From the NCBI GenBank assembly GCA_001077715.1, contig CP011126.1, forward strand, positions 1,302,001 to 1,366,000: 64,000 nucleotides of DNA, given 5' to 3'. Position numbers and translations under genes: made by a program. This DNA is from Candidatus Coxiella mudrowiae (GTDB lineage: Bacteria; Pseudomonadota; Gammaproteobacteria; Coxiellales; Coxiellaceae). The notes beneath the pieces are model-generated. The model saw only the letters and a program-made list of their open reading frames with translations. It made no database searches and had not been told where the DNA came from. Each line of letters starts with the position of its first letter. Position 1 is the stretch's first letter. Of this stretch, positions 10,091 through 20,018 are shown piece by piece.

Positions 10091-12639
10091 CTATAAATAA
10101 TCGTGGATTATATAGTGATCTAAAAAGTTCTGACTAAAAGTTTCTCCCATAAATAAGAATAAAAAAAGAAGTATATAGATTTTCCAAGAGAATACTCTTT
10201 AAGTGGAACTAGCGTATAAGCTTTTCGACTATCATAATATGGGAAATTTTCAATACGTATTTATAAAATAAAAATAACGCACATAATCTTAAGAAAAATC
10301 AGGAATAAAAAAATTAAGACTTTGTCTGTTCTCTATTTTTTTAATTGTTTATAACAGATGCTATAAAGATAAATTAATGATTAATTTTATACTATAATTA
10401 ATGATAGATATTTCTAATTCATTTAAATGTTAATTTAGATATTTTAGTATACTCTATGTCATTTATATCTTTTTTTAATAGGAAGGAATATTAAGATTTT
10501 GTTTAGGTGTTATCGTTTCCTTAATAGTTATTCTCTCTAGTAGATTTTATTTTGTTCATCTTATTAATCAAATAGAACAGTTTATAAAAAAATTTTTGTT
10601 TCTATTAGTCTTCTTATATGTTCTAACTCTTTTATAAATTTTTCTTGGTATGACTATTTAAGAAATTTTTCTTCTAAACTAATAATATTTTTCATTATTA
10701 TCAGGTCTATTTATTTACTTTTTTTTGAATATATGTTTCAGGTGCTAGAAAATCAAATTAGTTTTAATAATACAAATTTAAATTTAACGCAATTAAAAAT
10801 CATTTAAGAAATTATTACTCTTTCCATTTTTATCACTTTTTCTATTTATTATATGAAGAAAAGTTATCTCTAATTTTTTAGAGGCTAGATTATGTTCTAC
10901 TGGGAGCGTATTTTTTATATTCAAAAATACTAATTAATATTATCTCGTAATCGAATGAATTGACTTAAATTTCCCATTTTCTAAAATTAAACTAATGTAT
11001 AGAATATTCTCATGGTTAAAAAAATTCCATTTTTAATTAAACTTCTTTTGATTTTTTCTTTCAAATCCGATTTCAGATTTTCTAAAGCATTCACTTGTAG
11101 AATTTTTTTAAACTACCATTCTCTCATACTATTTTAGCATGTACCAATCAAATATTATTTATTCGTCTTATTTCAATTCAAAGAAATAGGAAAAATCATA
11201 ACTTCGAATTATACAGAATATAAATATCTTTTTACCTCTCTTCATGGCCAAACCTAACAACCAAAGACATAATTTCTTCTAATGTTTTAACACATGAATT
11301 AGATATCTATATTCTAAAGACAAGAAACTTTCTTCCAACAAGTCAATTTTATATATTAGAGGCAGAATTAAAATTTATAAACAACCGAAAATGATAATCC
11401 TGAACTCATACTTAGCTAACTTATTAAACATACTATTGTCGTTGTTTTCAAGGATATTCATAATCAATATTTAAAATATTAATGGAAAAAATTTAAAAGA
11501 AAATAAAATTATTGTATTTTCATGGAATCAATTTATATTAAATCCGAACCTATTTTATTAATCCATTGAATATTCTAATGGCCGTAGGATCATCAGAAGC
11601 GATTACTATGAATCAATAAAAACTTTTAATAATAGGTATTTATATTAAAAATTTTATAATAATGGGTGCTTAAAAACGCGGTTGATGCTTAACTAGATTT
11701 CTTAATAAGAGTCATTTCTATTATACCTATTGTCGCCGATATATTACAAAGGAACAAATTCCTCACATATATAAAACTTATGCTCACCACTGGCTACTGG
11801 CCTTAATTAATTATTGCAAAGAAAACATTCCAAAATTTTTCAATTCTAAAAATCCATTTTATTAAAATTACTTAAAAAATTAATATAAATTGAGGATTTG
11901 TTTTCTTATTTTCTGACCAATTTTATTTTGAAAAATTAGCCACTCTACCTAAATATATCGTTAACTCAAGCGGCAATGATTTTTTCCTACCATATGCTTC
12001 TAGTTTTTATTTCAAAGAATTACCTGAACAGAAACTATTATTTTATATTGCTAATTCAAGATACTTTATTAATAAATAATTACAGGAACTGCTAATATTC
12101 TCTTCTTTTCTTGATTTTTATGAACGAATTATTAGTCATTTTCCTCTTCCGTCCTTAGAATGGAAAAAGAACCAGAAAGGAATGGAATAGAATTCAGTAT
12201 TTATAGAAGCTAATTTTATAGGACTCCATGTAACTACTCCTATCTTCATTTTTTCCCAGACATACCCTAAAGAAAATCAAATTATGCCACAACATGATAT
12301 GTGCAGACTTATTGAGGTACTAAATTTTAAATTCTAACAAATAGATACCTCTTCTAGAACACAAAATTAGTCTATAATTTAAATTGAAAGTAATTCTTCA
12401 TGAAATTATATGAAGGGTCGACAAAAAAGAAGTTTCTTTATAACAATGTGCTACTTGTATAACTGAGAGGTTTTCAAATCGGAAGCCTTATCAGTAAAAG
12501 GCGCTAATTATATTCGCTATTTCTGCAGCTCCAAGTATCTTGAATCTTGTCAAAAAAGAAACTTACAGATAGAGTAAGAATTAAAAAATTTTTCTTTCAA
12601 CAGATTAACAAAACTTTGGATTATTTATAAATCTAACTG
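10091..12639. other. Gene graveyard, unidentified remnants
   Basis: About 2.5 kb of A+T-rich sequence with no open frame over 60 codons. The plus strand shows hydrophobic scraps near 10500-10750 and scraps that look like old coding sequence near 11200-11600 (ISSNVLTHELDIYILKTRNF), 11740-11860 (EQIPHIYKTYAHHWLLALIN) and 12120-12350 (FIEANFIGLHVTTPIFIF). I cannot assign them. The last part may include the far 3' end of glgE on the minus strand. Confidence 0.5.
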
Positions 12640-13985
12640 AAATGAATCACTTAATTAATTACAGCAATTTAAACATGATATCTCTTTAAGACACTGCTAA
12701 ATAAAAATAGGTGTAGGATTGAGTAAAACCCAATTTGACTAAATAATACATTATTTTATTAGTACGTGTAAGAGTTCTTCTAGAAAGATAACATCAGGGT
12801 ATTCTAATTTAATTTTAAAAATCAATAACTCCAAGAAAAAAAGAAGGGGTTAGTGTAGGTATTATCTACTCGAAAAATTTTGATTCCTTCCTTGATCTAA
12901 AATAATATTTTTTTCTATTCTTGCTATAAAGATTTCTAATCCTTGGTATCAAAATAAAAAGGATAAATGTCTTCATATTTTTAGGACGATTTTCGACATA
13001 TTGAAGGCTTCTATCCAGATGGATTTTGAACCATTGAGGGTGCCCTTTTAAAATAAGGATGATGAGGACTGCATTGTAAGGCAAAATCGAATGCTATCAT
13101 TAAATTAAGTTGCCTTGGCTGCTTAACTAAATTTTTAAAATCTTGTAAAGTCCAAGTTTGGGATGAATAACCATATGATCCTCCCCTCTTTTTTTTCACT
13201 CCCGATGGCCCATGGGCTTCCTGGGTGGGTGGACGCAGCCCTTAGAGCATTATTTTTTCCTTTGCGATTTGAATGAGCAATTGGATAGATAGGCAGGAAA
13301 TAAATTACATCAAATTCTATAGCTTTGATTCGAGGCAACTACCTAACAACATCTTTAAATAAACTATGCTTAAATTTACTATTTTTTTGAATTGCGGGAC
13401 TGAAGAAAGAATTCATACTATGCACTGAAGTTAGCCTGTAAGGGATCTACAATCACCACTAATTCTTTTTGATAGCGAGTAATCGCCAAAGGACGGAAGT
13501 TTTTTTCCATTAATGATGATAGTTACTCTTCAAAAATTGATTTCAGAATTTTGGAGTGAGTGGCTGATTTTTTTAACTGATATTAGTAAGTAGGCTAGCA
13601 ATTGTTTTTCCATCCGGAATAGCATTTAAAATTTCTTGATCAATAAGTTCTAAACCTATCTGAATGTCAATATTATCTTTGTTTGGCTTCAATCTTTTTT
13701 TCAAATCATTACCCCACATGCGAAAATCATAAATCCACGCTTTTAGGACGTAATAATAAATACCTATTTTTTGAGACAGGAAAAATAGCATAGCAACGAA
13801 CATTTTCTAGCAGATTTAAGGGTATACGATGCCCTTTATTTTTGGAATCATGTTTGAATCATAAAAATCGCTTTATTTCTACATGCTCTTCTGAAAATAT
13901 GCCCGCTTCAACCCGTACCTCTTCCCCTATACAGCTCTTTAATAACAAACCCTCCACAATCGATTTCAGAATAAACGCTATTAAT
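12640..13985 (-). pseudogene. glgE: GlgE: alpha-1,4-glucan:maltose-1-phosphate maltosyltransferase, inactivated
   Basis: GlgE extends alpha-glucans from maltose-1-phosphate, linking trehalose to glycogen-like polymer. On the minus strand the GH13_3 order is clear. The N-terminal domain (CIGEEVRVEAGIFSEEHVEI near 13900) comes first, then YYYVLKAWIYDFRMWGNDLK (13573-13803) and YEFF near 13410. The hallmark FDVIYFLPIYPIAHSNRKGK and GSPWAIGSE (13135-13338) follow, then IAFDFALQCSPHHPYF (near 13080) and YVENRPKNMKTF (near 13000). KIFRVDN, PDVIFLEE and a degraded GFTQSYTYF (12700-12870) close the series. At least six frame changes or stops break it, and the C-terminal half is missing or unrecognisable. 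The family assignment is firm; function is lost. Confidence 0.87.
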
Positions 13986-14785
13986 TGACTACCCACGGCT
14001 GTTCTTCGGTAATGGTAAGCAAATGTTTGGAAAGCACTTTAACACTAAATATTATCTGCTACAGCATCTCCTTACCTAATCCCATGAGCTGCTAAATTTA
14101 AGTAGTTTAAATTTAAACTAACCTATCGTTTTACAATCAAGGACTCTAATCCTTAACGAATAGGATTTCATCGACAAAACGAAATCCATATTGGAAAATC
14201 CCTATCTTCCTCAAGTTGGAAAATCCCTATCTTCCTCAAGAAGGTATAGCAAAACGTTCTTATCTTTTCCTATGACTATGCCCCATCTTATTAAATTAAC
14301 AAAGGTGGCTACTAAATTGCACAAAAAAATGTTTATTTTAGATATTTTTTTTACGAATGATATAATTAAGAATGTTTTAAATGGGATATTTTTAAAAAAA
14401 ATCAATAAGTTAAGTAATTCTTATGGCAATAATAGTATCTACACCTCCATAAGAATTCTTAATGCCCACTTAACCCAATTATTGATGCCAACCCTCGAAA
14501 GAAACATCAAATCATCAATTAGCAGCACAGTTAAGATACTTGAGCTAAAATGAAGACTACATTAAACAAATTTCCCAAGTTCCAAAAATCCCTACCGTTG
14601 TCAACAGGATCGTAATTTTGCTTTTCGCTCTGAAGCTTAGGGTTTATCAAATGAAATATTGTTTCCAGAAAAAAACAAAAGGGGTGTGCTAAATGATTGA
14701 GAAAACTAAGGTAATGGTTCAATTTTATTTAGAACCTTTTCTTTTTAAGAAATGCAATTAATTCAAGAATAGCCATTTGATTTTA
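13986..14785. other. Non-coding or decayed stretch between glgE and acs remnants
   Basis: No recognisable protein on either strand. The plus-strand open frame at 14191-14553 starts inside a tandem duplication and has no family features, so I treat it as chance. Confidence 0.5.
14191..14240. repeat. 25-bp exact tandem duplication
   Basis: A 25-bp unit beginning TTGGAAAATCCC and ending CCTCAAG occurs twice head to tail (14191-14215, 14216-14240). It is the longest of the two-copy duplications seen in this window. Confidence 0.92.
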
Positions 14786-16809
14786 TCAGCTAATATGATA
14801 GCTATATGAAGTAACGATAGCTTGGACAGCTTCCGGATTTGCTAACGTTGAAATATCTCCGAGACTATCAACTTCCCCATTTACTATTTTACGTAAAATA
14901 CGTCTCATGATTTTTCCTGACCGAGTCTTAGGAAAGTCTTTGGCTCATTGAATGCGGTCTGGGTGTTGCGATGGGGCTAATTTTTTGCGAACTAAATTAA
15001 TTAATTCTCTCGATAAGCAATCATCAGGAACTATTCCAAATTTGGGCATCACAAAAGCAAAAATACCTTGGCCTTTAATTTCATGGGGAAAACCAACTAC
15101 CGCAGCTTCTGCAATATCGGAATGCGCCATTAAAGCGCCTTCTATCTCAGATATATCCAATCGATGTCCGGATATGTTGATCACATCATCGATACCCCCA
15201 CTAATCTAATAAAAATCACCCCGATCTCGGTGAGCTCCATCGCCCATATAATACATCCCCAGGATATTGAAAAAATACGGCGCTTTCTAGCGTTCTGGAT
15301 CTCCATAAATAGTTTGCATTTACCCCTCTCCCCCCTAGCCAGCTAGCCAGGGCTGAGTAATTAAGATGCCTGATGCTTCTCCTTTCTTACTCCAAAAAAA
15401 GCAATCTCGCAGATCCAAGTTTTAAAGGCGTGACTCCCAGAAAAGGGGCAATCATAATACCGCCGGTTTCTGTTTGCCACCATGTGTCGACAATTAGGAC
15501 AACGTTTTTCTCCAATGATATTATAATACCAAAGCCAAGCTTCTGGATCAATGAGCTCGCCTACCGTGCCTAAAAGCTTTAAGGTCTGACAGCTTGTGTG
15601 TTTAACAACCTCCTCTCCTTCTCACATTAATGCTCGAATCGCTGTTGGAGCCGTATAAAAAATATTTACCCCATGTATTATCAATCACTTCCCAATAACG
15701 AGACAATAACGAGACAATAACGAGACAATAACGAGACAATAACGAGACAATAACGAGACAATAACGAGACAATAACGAGACAATAACGAGACAATAACGA
15801 GAGGGGCCGGAGTAAGTCGGAACACCTGCAAACATTAGCGTTGTTGCTCCGCTGGCTAAATGAGCATAGACCAAATGTGAATGTCCCTGTCCCGTAATCC
15901 ATCCGACATCGCCTGTACGCCAGAAAATATCATTTTTTTTGATAATTAAAAACTAATTGAAAAGGCATAGTTACATACAACAAATATTCTCCATGAGTAT
16001 GCAATATTCCCTTTGGGTTTCCTGTCGAACCAGACGTATATAAAATAAAAAGTGGATCTGTAGCTTCCATAGGTTCCGCAGGACATTCAGGGGAGTTCGC
16101 TAGAAATCAAATTCCTATATTCAATATCCCAAATATTACTTTTTATCCGCTAACTTCGTCCGACTTACAACGATCACGTGCTTGACAGAAAGGCATTCAT
16201 CAATAATTTCATCAACGTTAGTCTTTAAAGCGTATAATAGTTTTTTCCTCCTCGCTGATTAACGCACGCGGTTATAATGATAGAACATTCAGAATCGTTA
16301 ATCCTCTTCTTTAAGCTCTCCGGAGAAAATCTCGCAAACACGACCGAATCTGCTCCGATACGCACGTAAGCCAACATTGCCACCACTGCTTCCGGTATCA
16401 TAGGGATGTAAATACAAACACGGTCGCCCTTCGAAACACCTAATCTCTCTAGGCCGTTGGCAAAACAACGAACTTCTTCATACAACTCATGATAGGTTAA
16501 ATTTCCCGACTGAGAGGGATCGTCCCCCTTCCCACATAATGCTAGTTTGATTAGCGCGCTCGGAGAGATGGCGATCAATACAATTCATGCAAGCATTCAA
16601 TAATGCTCCCGGAAACGAACGAACATTATTTGTGAAAAATCACCCGTTAAGACTTGATCCCAGCGCCATGTCCAACTAATGTATTTTTCCGCTTGCTCTG
16701 CCCAAAAAATTTCTGGGTCTTGGATCGATTTTTGATAGAGAGTTTGATATTCATCGAAAGAAATTGGCACAGTGCTCGAATGGAAACAATCATGAAATAT
16801 CTGAGACAT
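14786..16809 (-). pseudogene. acs: Acetyl-CoA synthetase, inactivated
   Basis: Acs activates acetate to acetyl-CoA through acetyl-AMP. The full-length remnant covers the usual ~650 codons. The start at 16809 is MSQIFHDCF. Next come LTYHELYEEVRCFANGLERL and GDRVCIYIPMIPEAVVAMLA (16225-16578), then [19 protein letters not shown] (near 15840). The C-terminal domain (GHRLDISEIEGALMAHSDIA, 14945-15184) is followed by TRSGKIMRR, which holds the acetylatable lysine. Lesions include a frameshift after codon 70, stops, a nine-copy 11-bp repeat at 15694-15802 between SR and YWEVID, and TGA where the family has Trp (RIQ[15 protein letters not shown], about 14942). bcp lies upstream on the same strand. 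Confidence 0.93.
15694..15802. repeat. 11-bp microsatellite, about 9.9 copies, inside acs pseudogene
   Basis: GAGACAATAAC is repeated nine times exactly from 15700 to 15798, with partial units on both sides. On the acs strand it gives a 33-bp, 11-residue period ([11 protein letters not shown]). The ancestral sequence at this point (SRYWEVID) contains the seed of the unit, which suggests slippage expansion from a single original copy. Confidence 0.95.
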
Positions 16810-16846
16810 TCATTTTCCTCTAATTGAATCTATATGATCATCAAGC

Positions 16847-17308
16847 TTATTTTAAAATTTCATTTAGAACTTCTGAAACATGGCCTTCTACTTTAACCTT
16901 GGACCAAATAGCGGAAACGTTACCCTTTTCATCAATAAGAAAGGTGGTACGTTCAATTCCTCTATATTTCTTTCCAAAACGATTTTTATCAACCATAACA
17001 CCGTATCGTTCACATATAGCACCTTCTTTATCCGACAATAAAGGAAAGGGTAAATTATATTTTTTTTTAAAAGATTGATGGGTTTTAACGCTATCTTTTG
17101 AAATGCCAAGAACCGTTGCTCCTGCCTTAATTAAATCAAACCATACATCACGAAATCCACAGGCTTCTTTTGTGCATCCTGGAGTGTCATCCTTAGGATA
17201 AAAGTACAAAATAATTTTTTTCCCCTTCAGCTTTTTAAGCGACAACAATTCTCCTTCATCAGTTTGCAAAGTAAAATTAGGAGGCGGTTGTCCAATCTCA
17301 ATAGGCAT
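16847..17308 (-). CDS. bcp: Thiol peroxidase Bcp (atypical 2-Cys peroxiredoxin)
   Basis: Bcp/PrxQ reduces hydrogen peroxide and organic peroxides in the cytoplasm using thioredoxin. The 153-residue protein is full length for the family. The thioredoxin fold begins IEIGQPPPNFTLQTDEGE. The peroxidatic cysteine is C45 in YFYPKDDTPGCTKEAC and the resolving cysteine is C50, the PrxQ spacing. The conserved R in the FGKKYRGIERTTFLID segment and the family ending EGHVSEVLNEILK are present. It stands alone between the dead acs gene and a decayed stretch, so peroxide defence seems to be under selection even though msrAB is lost. Confidence 0.95.
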   Translation of the reverse strand: MPIEIGQPPPNFTLQTDEGELLSLKKLKGKKIILYFYPKDDTPGCTKEACGFRDVWFDLIKAGATVLGISKDSVKTHQSFKKKYNLPFPLLSDKEGAICERYGVMVDKNRFGKKYRGIERTTFLIDEKGNVSAIWSKVKVEGHVSEVLNEILK

Positions 17309-18203
17309 TTTAGTCTCATCTCACGAAATAAACTCAAAGTCAATTTACAATAGACGGTTCCATATCGCAAGTTATTAAACTGAATTTGTCAATTCGAAAG
17401 CATCAATTATTTTTTCAGCCAAAATTTGATTTTTTCCTATTCATTTCTTCATACTTGCGGATTAAATTCCGAAGCGAATCTGTTTCAATATGTTCAACGA
17501 TATAAGACTTGCCTTGATTTAAAAATCCTATAAATATTTCTCTTTATAAATATTTCTCTTATTAAATTGGGATATACCCAAATCTAAAAAAAAAATCAAA
17601 CACATAAAATTTTTTGCCGTTAATAATTTTTTCACGTGGGAAATTTTGAGATAAATTACTTAACTTTTTTCACAATTAAGAAGATCTTCAGAGAAAGTGC
17701 TCACCCCTACCCTCACAAAAGCTTAATAATAATATTCCTGTCTATCTTTAAGTAGTACTTCTTATATTTTGAAGCTGAATTTCCACATAAGTGTGTTGTT
17801 GCACATTATTGTCGTTATAAGTATCGATGCTCCACCCTCTGCCTACAAAATAAGCCATACTAAAATCCTTTTGGATCTTTCAAAGAGGAAGGATAGCCTT
17901 ACCTTAAATTGATACTCCGGGTTAGAATAGGTCTTCCATTGGGCACTTAATCAAAAAGGAGCATACAGAAAAAAAGCATACAGGCTATCATCCAAATTTT
18001 TATTATTGTTCTCCTCTTTTAACTTCTCCTACTAAAACAGGCTCAAAGAAACAGAAAAAATAGCCAACAGAATTCATGAAATACTACTCCAGTTGGTAAA
18101 TCCTTAATTATTTCATATAATTATAGAAATTTCATATAATTATAGAAAAACATAGCCAATCCAAATCTTTGAATTACGTTCACCGCCTAAACTCGAGGAG
18201 CTG
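17309..18203. other. Decayed intergenic region with short duplications
   Basis: Two minus-strand scraps look like old coding ends: LNQGKSYIVEHIETDSLRNL (about 17440-17520) and FVGRGWSIDTYNDNNVQQHT followed by YVEIQLQNI (about 17765-17865). The second has the feel of a C-terminal outer-membrane beta strand, but I cannot name it. Exact two-copy duplications lie at 17529-17560 (16 bp) and 18110-18147 (19 bp). Confidence 0.4.
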
Positions 18204-18204
18204 T

Positions 18205-18720
18205 ATGTTATTCGGTTATTCGGTTATTCGGTTATTCGGTTATTCGGTTATTCGGTTATTCGGTTATTCGGTTATTCGGTAATAAGATTTATCTGTCTAC
18301 TTTAGAAAAAGAAAATTTGAAGTTCGTCCATGAATTAAATAATAACTTTTCGATTATGTCATACTGGTTTAAAGAGCCTTACGAATCATACATGGATCTA
18401 GAAGATCTGCATATTAAACACATTCATGATCAATCTAAAAGGCATTTTATTATTAAAGAGAAAGCAGATCTTAAAGTCGGACTGGTGGAGCTAATGGAAA
18501 TTAATTTCATTCATTGACGTTGCGAATTTGCCATAATTATTTCACTAGGTCAAGAAGGGAAGGGCTATGCAACGGAAGCTACGCAACTTGCGATAAAATA
18601 TTCATTCAATGTCCTTAATTTACATAAACTTTATCTTTTGGCCAATCTATTCCGTCCTGGTATGGTATCAATTGATAATAAGAAGACGGGAGCGCAGGCG
18701 CTAGACTTACATTTAAGTGG
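18205..18720 (+). pseudogene. speG: Spermidine N1-acetyltransferase, inactivated
   Basis: SpeG acetylates spermidine and spermine to limit polyamine toxicity. From about 18297 the frame reads [30 protein letters not shown] and [20 protein letters not shown], ending at [12 protein letters not shown], which follows E. coli SpeG closely. A TGA at 18515-18517 replaces the next Arg (family HxRxEF), after which the same frame continues RCEFAIIISLGQEGKGYATE, then LAIKYSFNVLNLHKLYLLA. The C-terminal third has diverged. The likely original ATG (18205) is now out of frame because a 9-copy octamer (18207-18278) lies between it and the body. The stop alone removes the acetyl-CoA binding half. Confidence 0.88.
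18207..18278. repeat. 8-bp microsatellite, 9 copies, at the 5' end of speG
   Basis: GTTATTCG is repeated nine times without error (72 bp). The unit is not a multiple of three, so each copy gained or lost changes the reading frame of the gene that starts at the ATG of 18205. Confidence 0.96.
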
Positions 18721-18815
18721 GGATAAATAAAGAAAAATTTATGAAACCGATCCAAAATTTTTTTGGTGGTAGTGAATATTGGTGGTAGTGAATAATATAA
18801 TAAGGACATTATAAC

Positions 18816-18864
18816 AAAAAAAACGCTGATTGAGCTCAGGTCAGCTCTGAGCTCAATCAGCGTT
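18816..18864 (-). terminator. Strong Rho-independent terminator of the histone-like gene
   Basis: An 18-bp perfect stem (18822-18839 with 18847-18864, unit AACGCTGATTGAGCTCAG) with a 7-nt loop. On the minus strand it is followed by a run of T (A-run 18816-18823 on the plus strand). It lies 25 bp past the stop of the lysine-rich protein gene. Confidence 0.88.
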
Positions 18865-18889
18865 GAATGAAGAACCGCTACCAACGAAA

Positions 18890-19156
18890 TTAAAGAGAGC
18901 TTTTCTTACGCGAACGGCCAATTTTTTTTTCAGCTTTAACGGACTTCGTAATGTTTTTTTTGCGTTTTGCTCTAGTTTTCATTGGTGTTTTTTTCTTCAG
19001 CATCGTATCTCGTCTTTTTGCCACTTTTTTACTTGATTTTCTTACCTTTGCCGATTCCTTTTTAACTTTTGCCTCAGCTTTTTTCAATCGCACCTTTATT
19101 TTTTTTACTGCCATTTCAGCTTTCTGAAGAGCAGTTGATTTTGTGGATTTTCTCAT
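18890..19156 (-). CDS. Small lysine-rich histone H1-like nucleoid protein
   Basis: An 88-residue, strongly basic protein made almost entirely of Lys, Arg, Ala, Ser and Thr, with K/A-rich helix-like repeats (KKAEAKVKKESAKVRKSSKK). Eukaryotic-H1-like proteins of this kind (Hc1/Hq1 type) condense DNA in Chlamydia and Coxiella. It could be such a protein, but short basic sequences resist assignment by eye. A strong Shine-Dalgarno (AGGAGGGAGGT) precedes the ATG at 19156, and a strong terminator follows. It lies 13 bp downstream of the HU-like gene and was probably co-transcribed with it. The frame is clean although the surroundings are decayed, which argues for selection. Confidence 0.72.
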   Translation of the reverse strand: MRKSTKSTALQKAEMAVKKIKVRLKKAEAKVKKESAKVRKSSKKVAKRRDTMLKKKTPMKTRAKRKKNITKSVKAEKKIGRSRKKSSL

Positions 19157-19169
19157 CTTACCTCCCTCC

Positions 19170-19547
19170 TTACTCTACCATTTCTTTTAATCGCTTGAGC
19201 GGGCGGATTTTAACAACATTTCGCGCTGGCTTAGCCTTAAAAGTCATCGGTTCACCCGTAAATGGATTAATTCCTTTACGCGCTTTTGTCGCTGCTTTCC
19301 GCTTAACGACACATTTAGCTAGGCCTGGAATAACAAATTCTCCTACCCCACCTTTTTTAAGATGAGCCTGTGCTAAATCAGCCAATGCCTCAAATACCCG
19401 GGTCACTTGTCTTTTAGTAAGATCCGTTATTTCAGCTACGTGAGCAAATACTTGAGTTTTCGTCATCCGATTTTTGACGGTTGATATTCTTGTTGTTCTA
19501 GATTTTCCAGATTTAGATTTTCGAGAAGTTTGTTTTTTTATTACCAT
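19170..19547 (-). CDS. HU/IHF-family DNA-binding protein with basic N-terminal extension
   Basis: 125 residues. The first ~27 are a basic tail (KKQTSRKSKSGKSRTTR). The rest follows the HU fold: helices MTKTQVFAHVAEITDLTKRQ and VFEALADLAQAHLKKGGVGE, then the beta arm region GLAKCVVKRKAATKARKG with INPFTGEPMTFKAKPARNVV at the end. The NPxTGE and KPAR segments are typical of the family. HU proteins bend and wrap DNA. Longer HU-like proteins with Lys/Arg tails occur in several intracellular bacteria. It forms a pair with the lysine-rich gene downstream, giving a nucleoid-architecture locus. It ends in a clean stop at 19170. Confidence 0.88.
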   Translation of the reverse strand: MVIKKQTSRKSKSGKSRTTRISTVKNRMTKTQVFAHVAEITDLTKRQVTRVFEALADLAQAHLKKGGVGEFVIPGLAKCVVKRKAATKARKGINPFTGEPMTFKAKPARNVVKIRPLKRLKEMVE

Positions 19548-20018
19548 GATTTTTTTCCTTTTAATAGAGTAGGAACAACAAATTGTAAGTAAATTTAAAA
19601 AAAAAAGGAAGTATATTTTTATTAATTCTGATTTGAATAATAAATTATAATCATAACAATAATCCTAAAATGGACATTTCCATCAAATGAGGGATCATCA
19701 TACTTAAAAAATCAAAAATATATTTTTTTTAAATATAAAATATCAATCAGTAATACATAAATTTTAAAAATAAAAAAAGAATTAAATAGCTTACTCTAAA
19801 AATAGCTTACTCTATGAGCCCGCCTGAATCCCTCAAAAATTTTACAAAAACTAGACACTTTAAACCACGAAGGTCGATGAGAAGTCTTTATTTTATTGAA
19901 TCCCACGCAGTATAGTTAAGTTAACTTGCCATAATTGAGGTTAAACTTCTTAAATAAGCTGCTGTATCGCGCCATGATCTATTCCTATAATCAAAATAAA
20001 GAATTATGGAGACCTAAT
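19548..20018. other. A+T-rich intergenic region
   Basis: Upstream of the divergent HU-like gene and the dead phosphoribosyltransferase gene. It presumably holds the promoter of the HU-like gene, but no clear boxes stand out. A 16-bp-period duplication (AAATAGCTTACTCTA twice) lies at 19784-19814. Confidence 0.5.

Noticed and set aside
14191-14553. 120-codon open frame on the plus strand as a new gene
   Set aside because: It starts within a 25-bp duplication, has no ribosome site, no recognisable features, and lies in A+T-rich DNA where chance frames occur.
2900-14800. Prophage, genomic island or insertion-sequence cluster explaining the A+T-rich block
   Set aside because: No integrase, transposase, phage structural gene, terminal inverted repeats or tRNA-end duplication could be recognised; identifiable remnants are ordinary metabolic genes.
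15602-15902. Two overlapping open frames with repeats of [11 protein letters not shown] as a repeat protein
   Set aside because: They are translations of the 11-bp microsatellite within dead acs and have no independent start or ribosome site.
15694-18278. CRISPR array
   Set aside because: Both repeat tracts are pure microsatellites with no spacers, and no cas genes are present.
14936-18517. UGA read as tryptophan or another amino acid, because TGA interrupts acs (at a Trp), speG (at an Arg) and the small gene at 32268-32555
   Set aside because: TGA ends intact genes (for example trmD and xseB), the interrupted residues differ (Trp, Arg), the same genes carry other lesions, and prfB with its UGA-dependent frameshift is intact. 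These are ordinary nonsense mutations.
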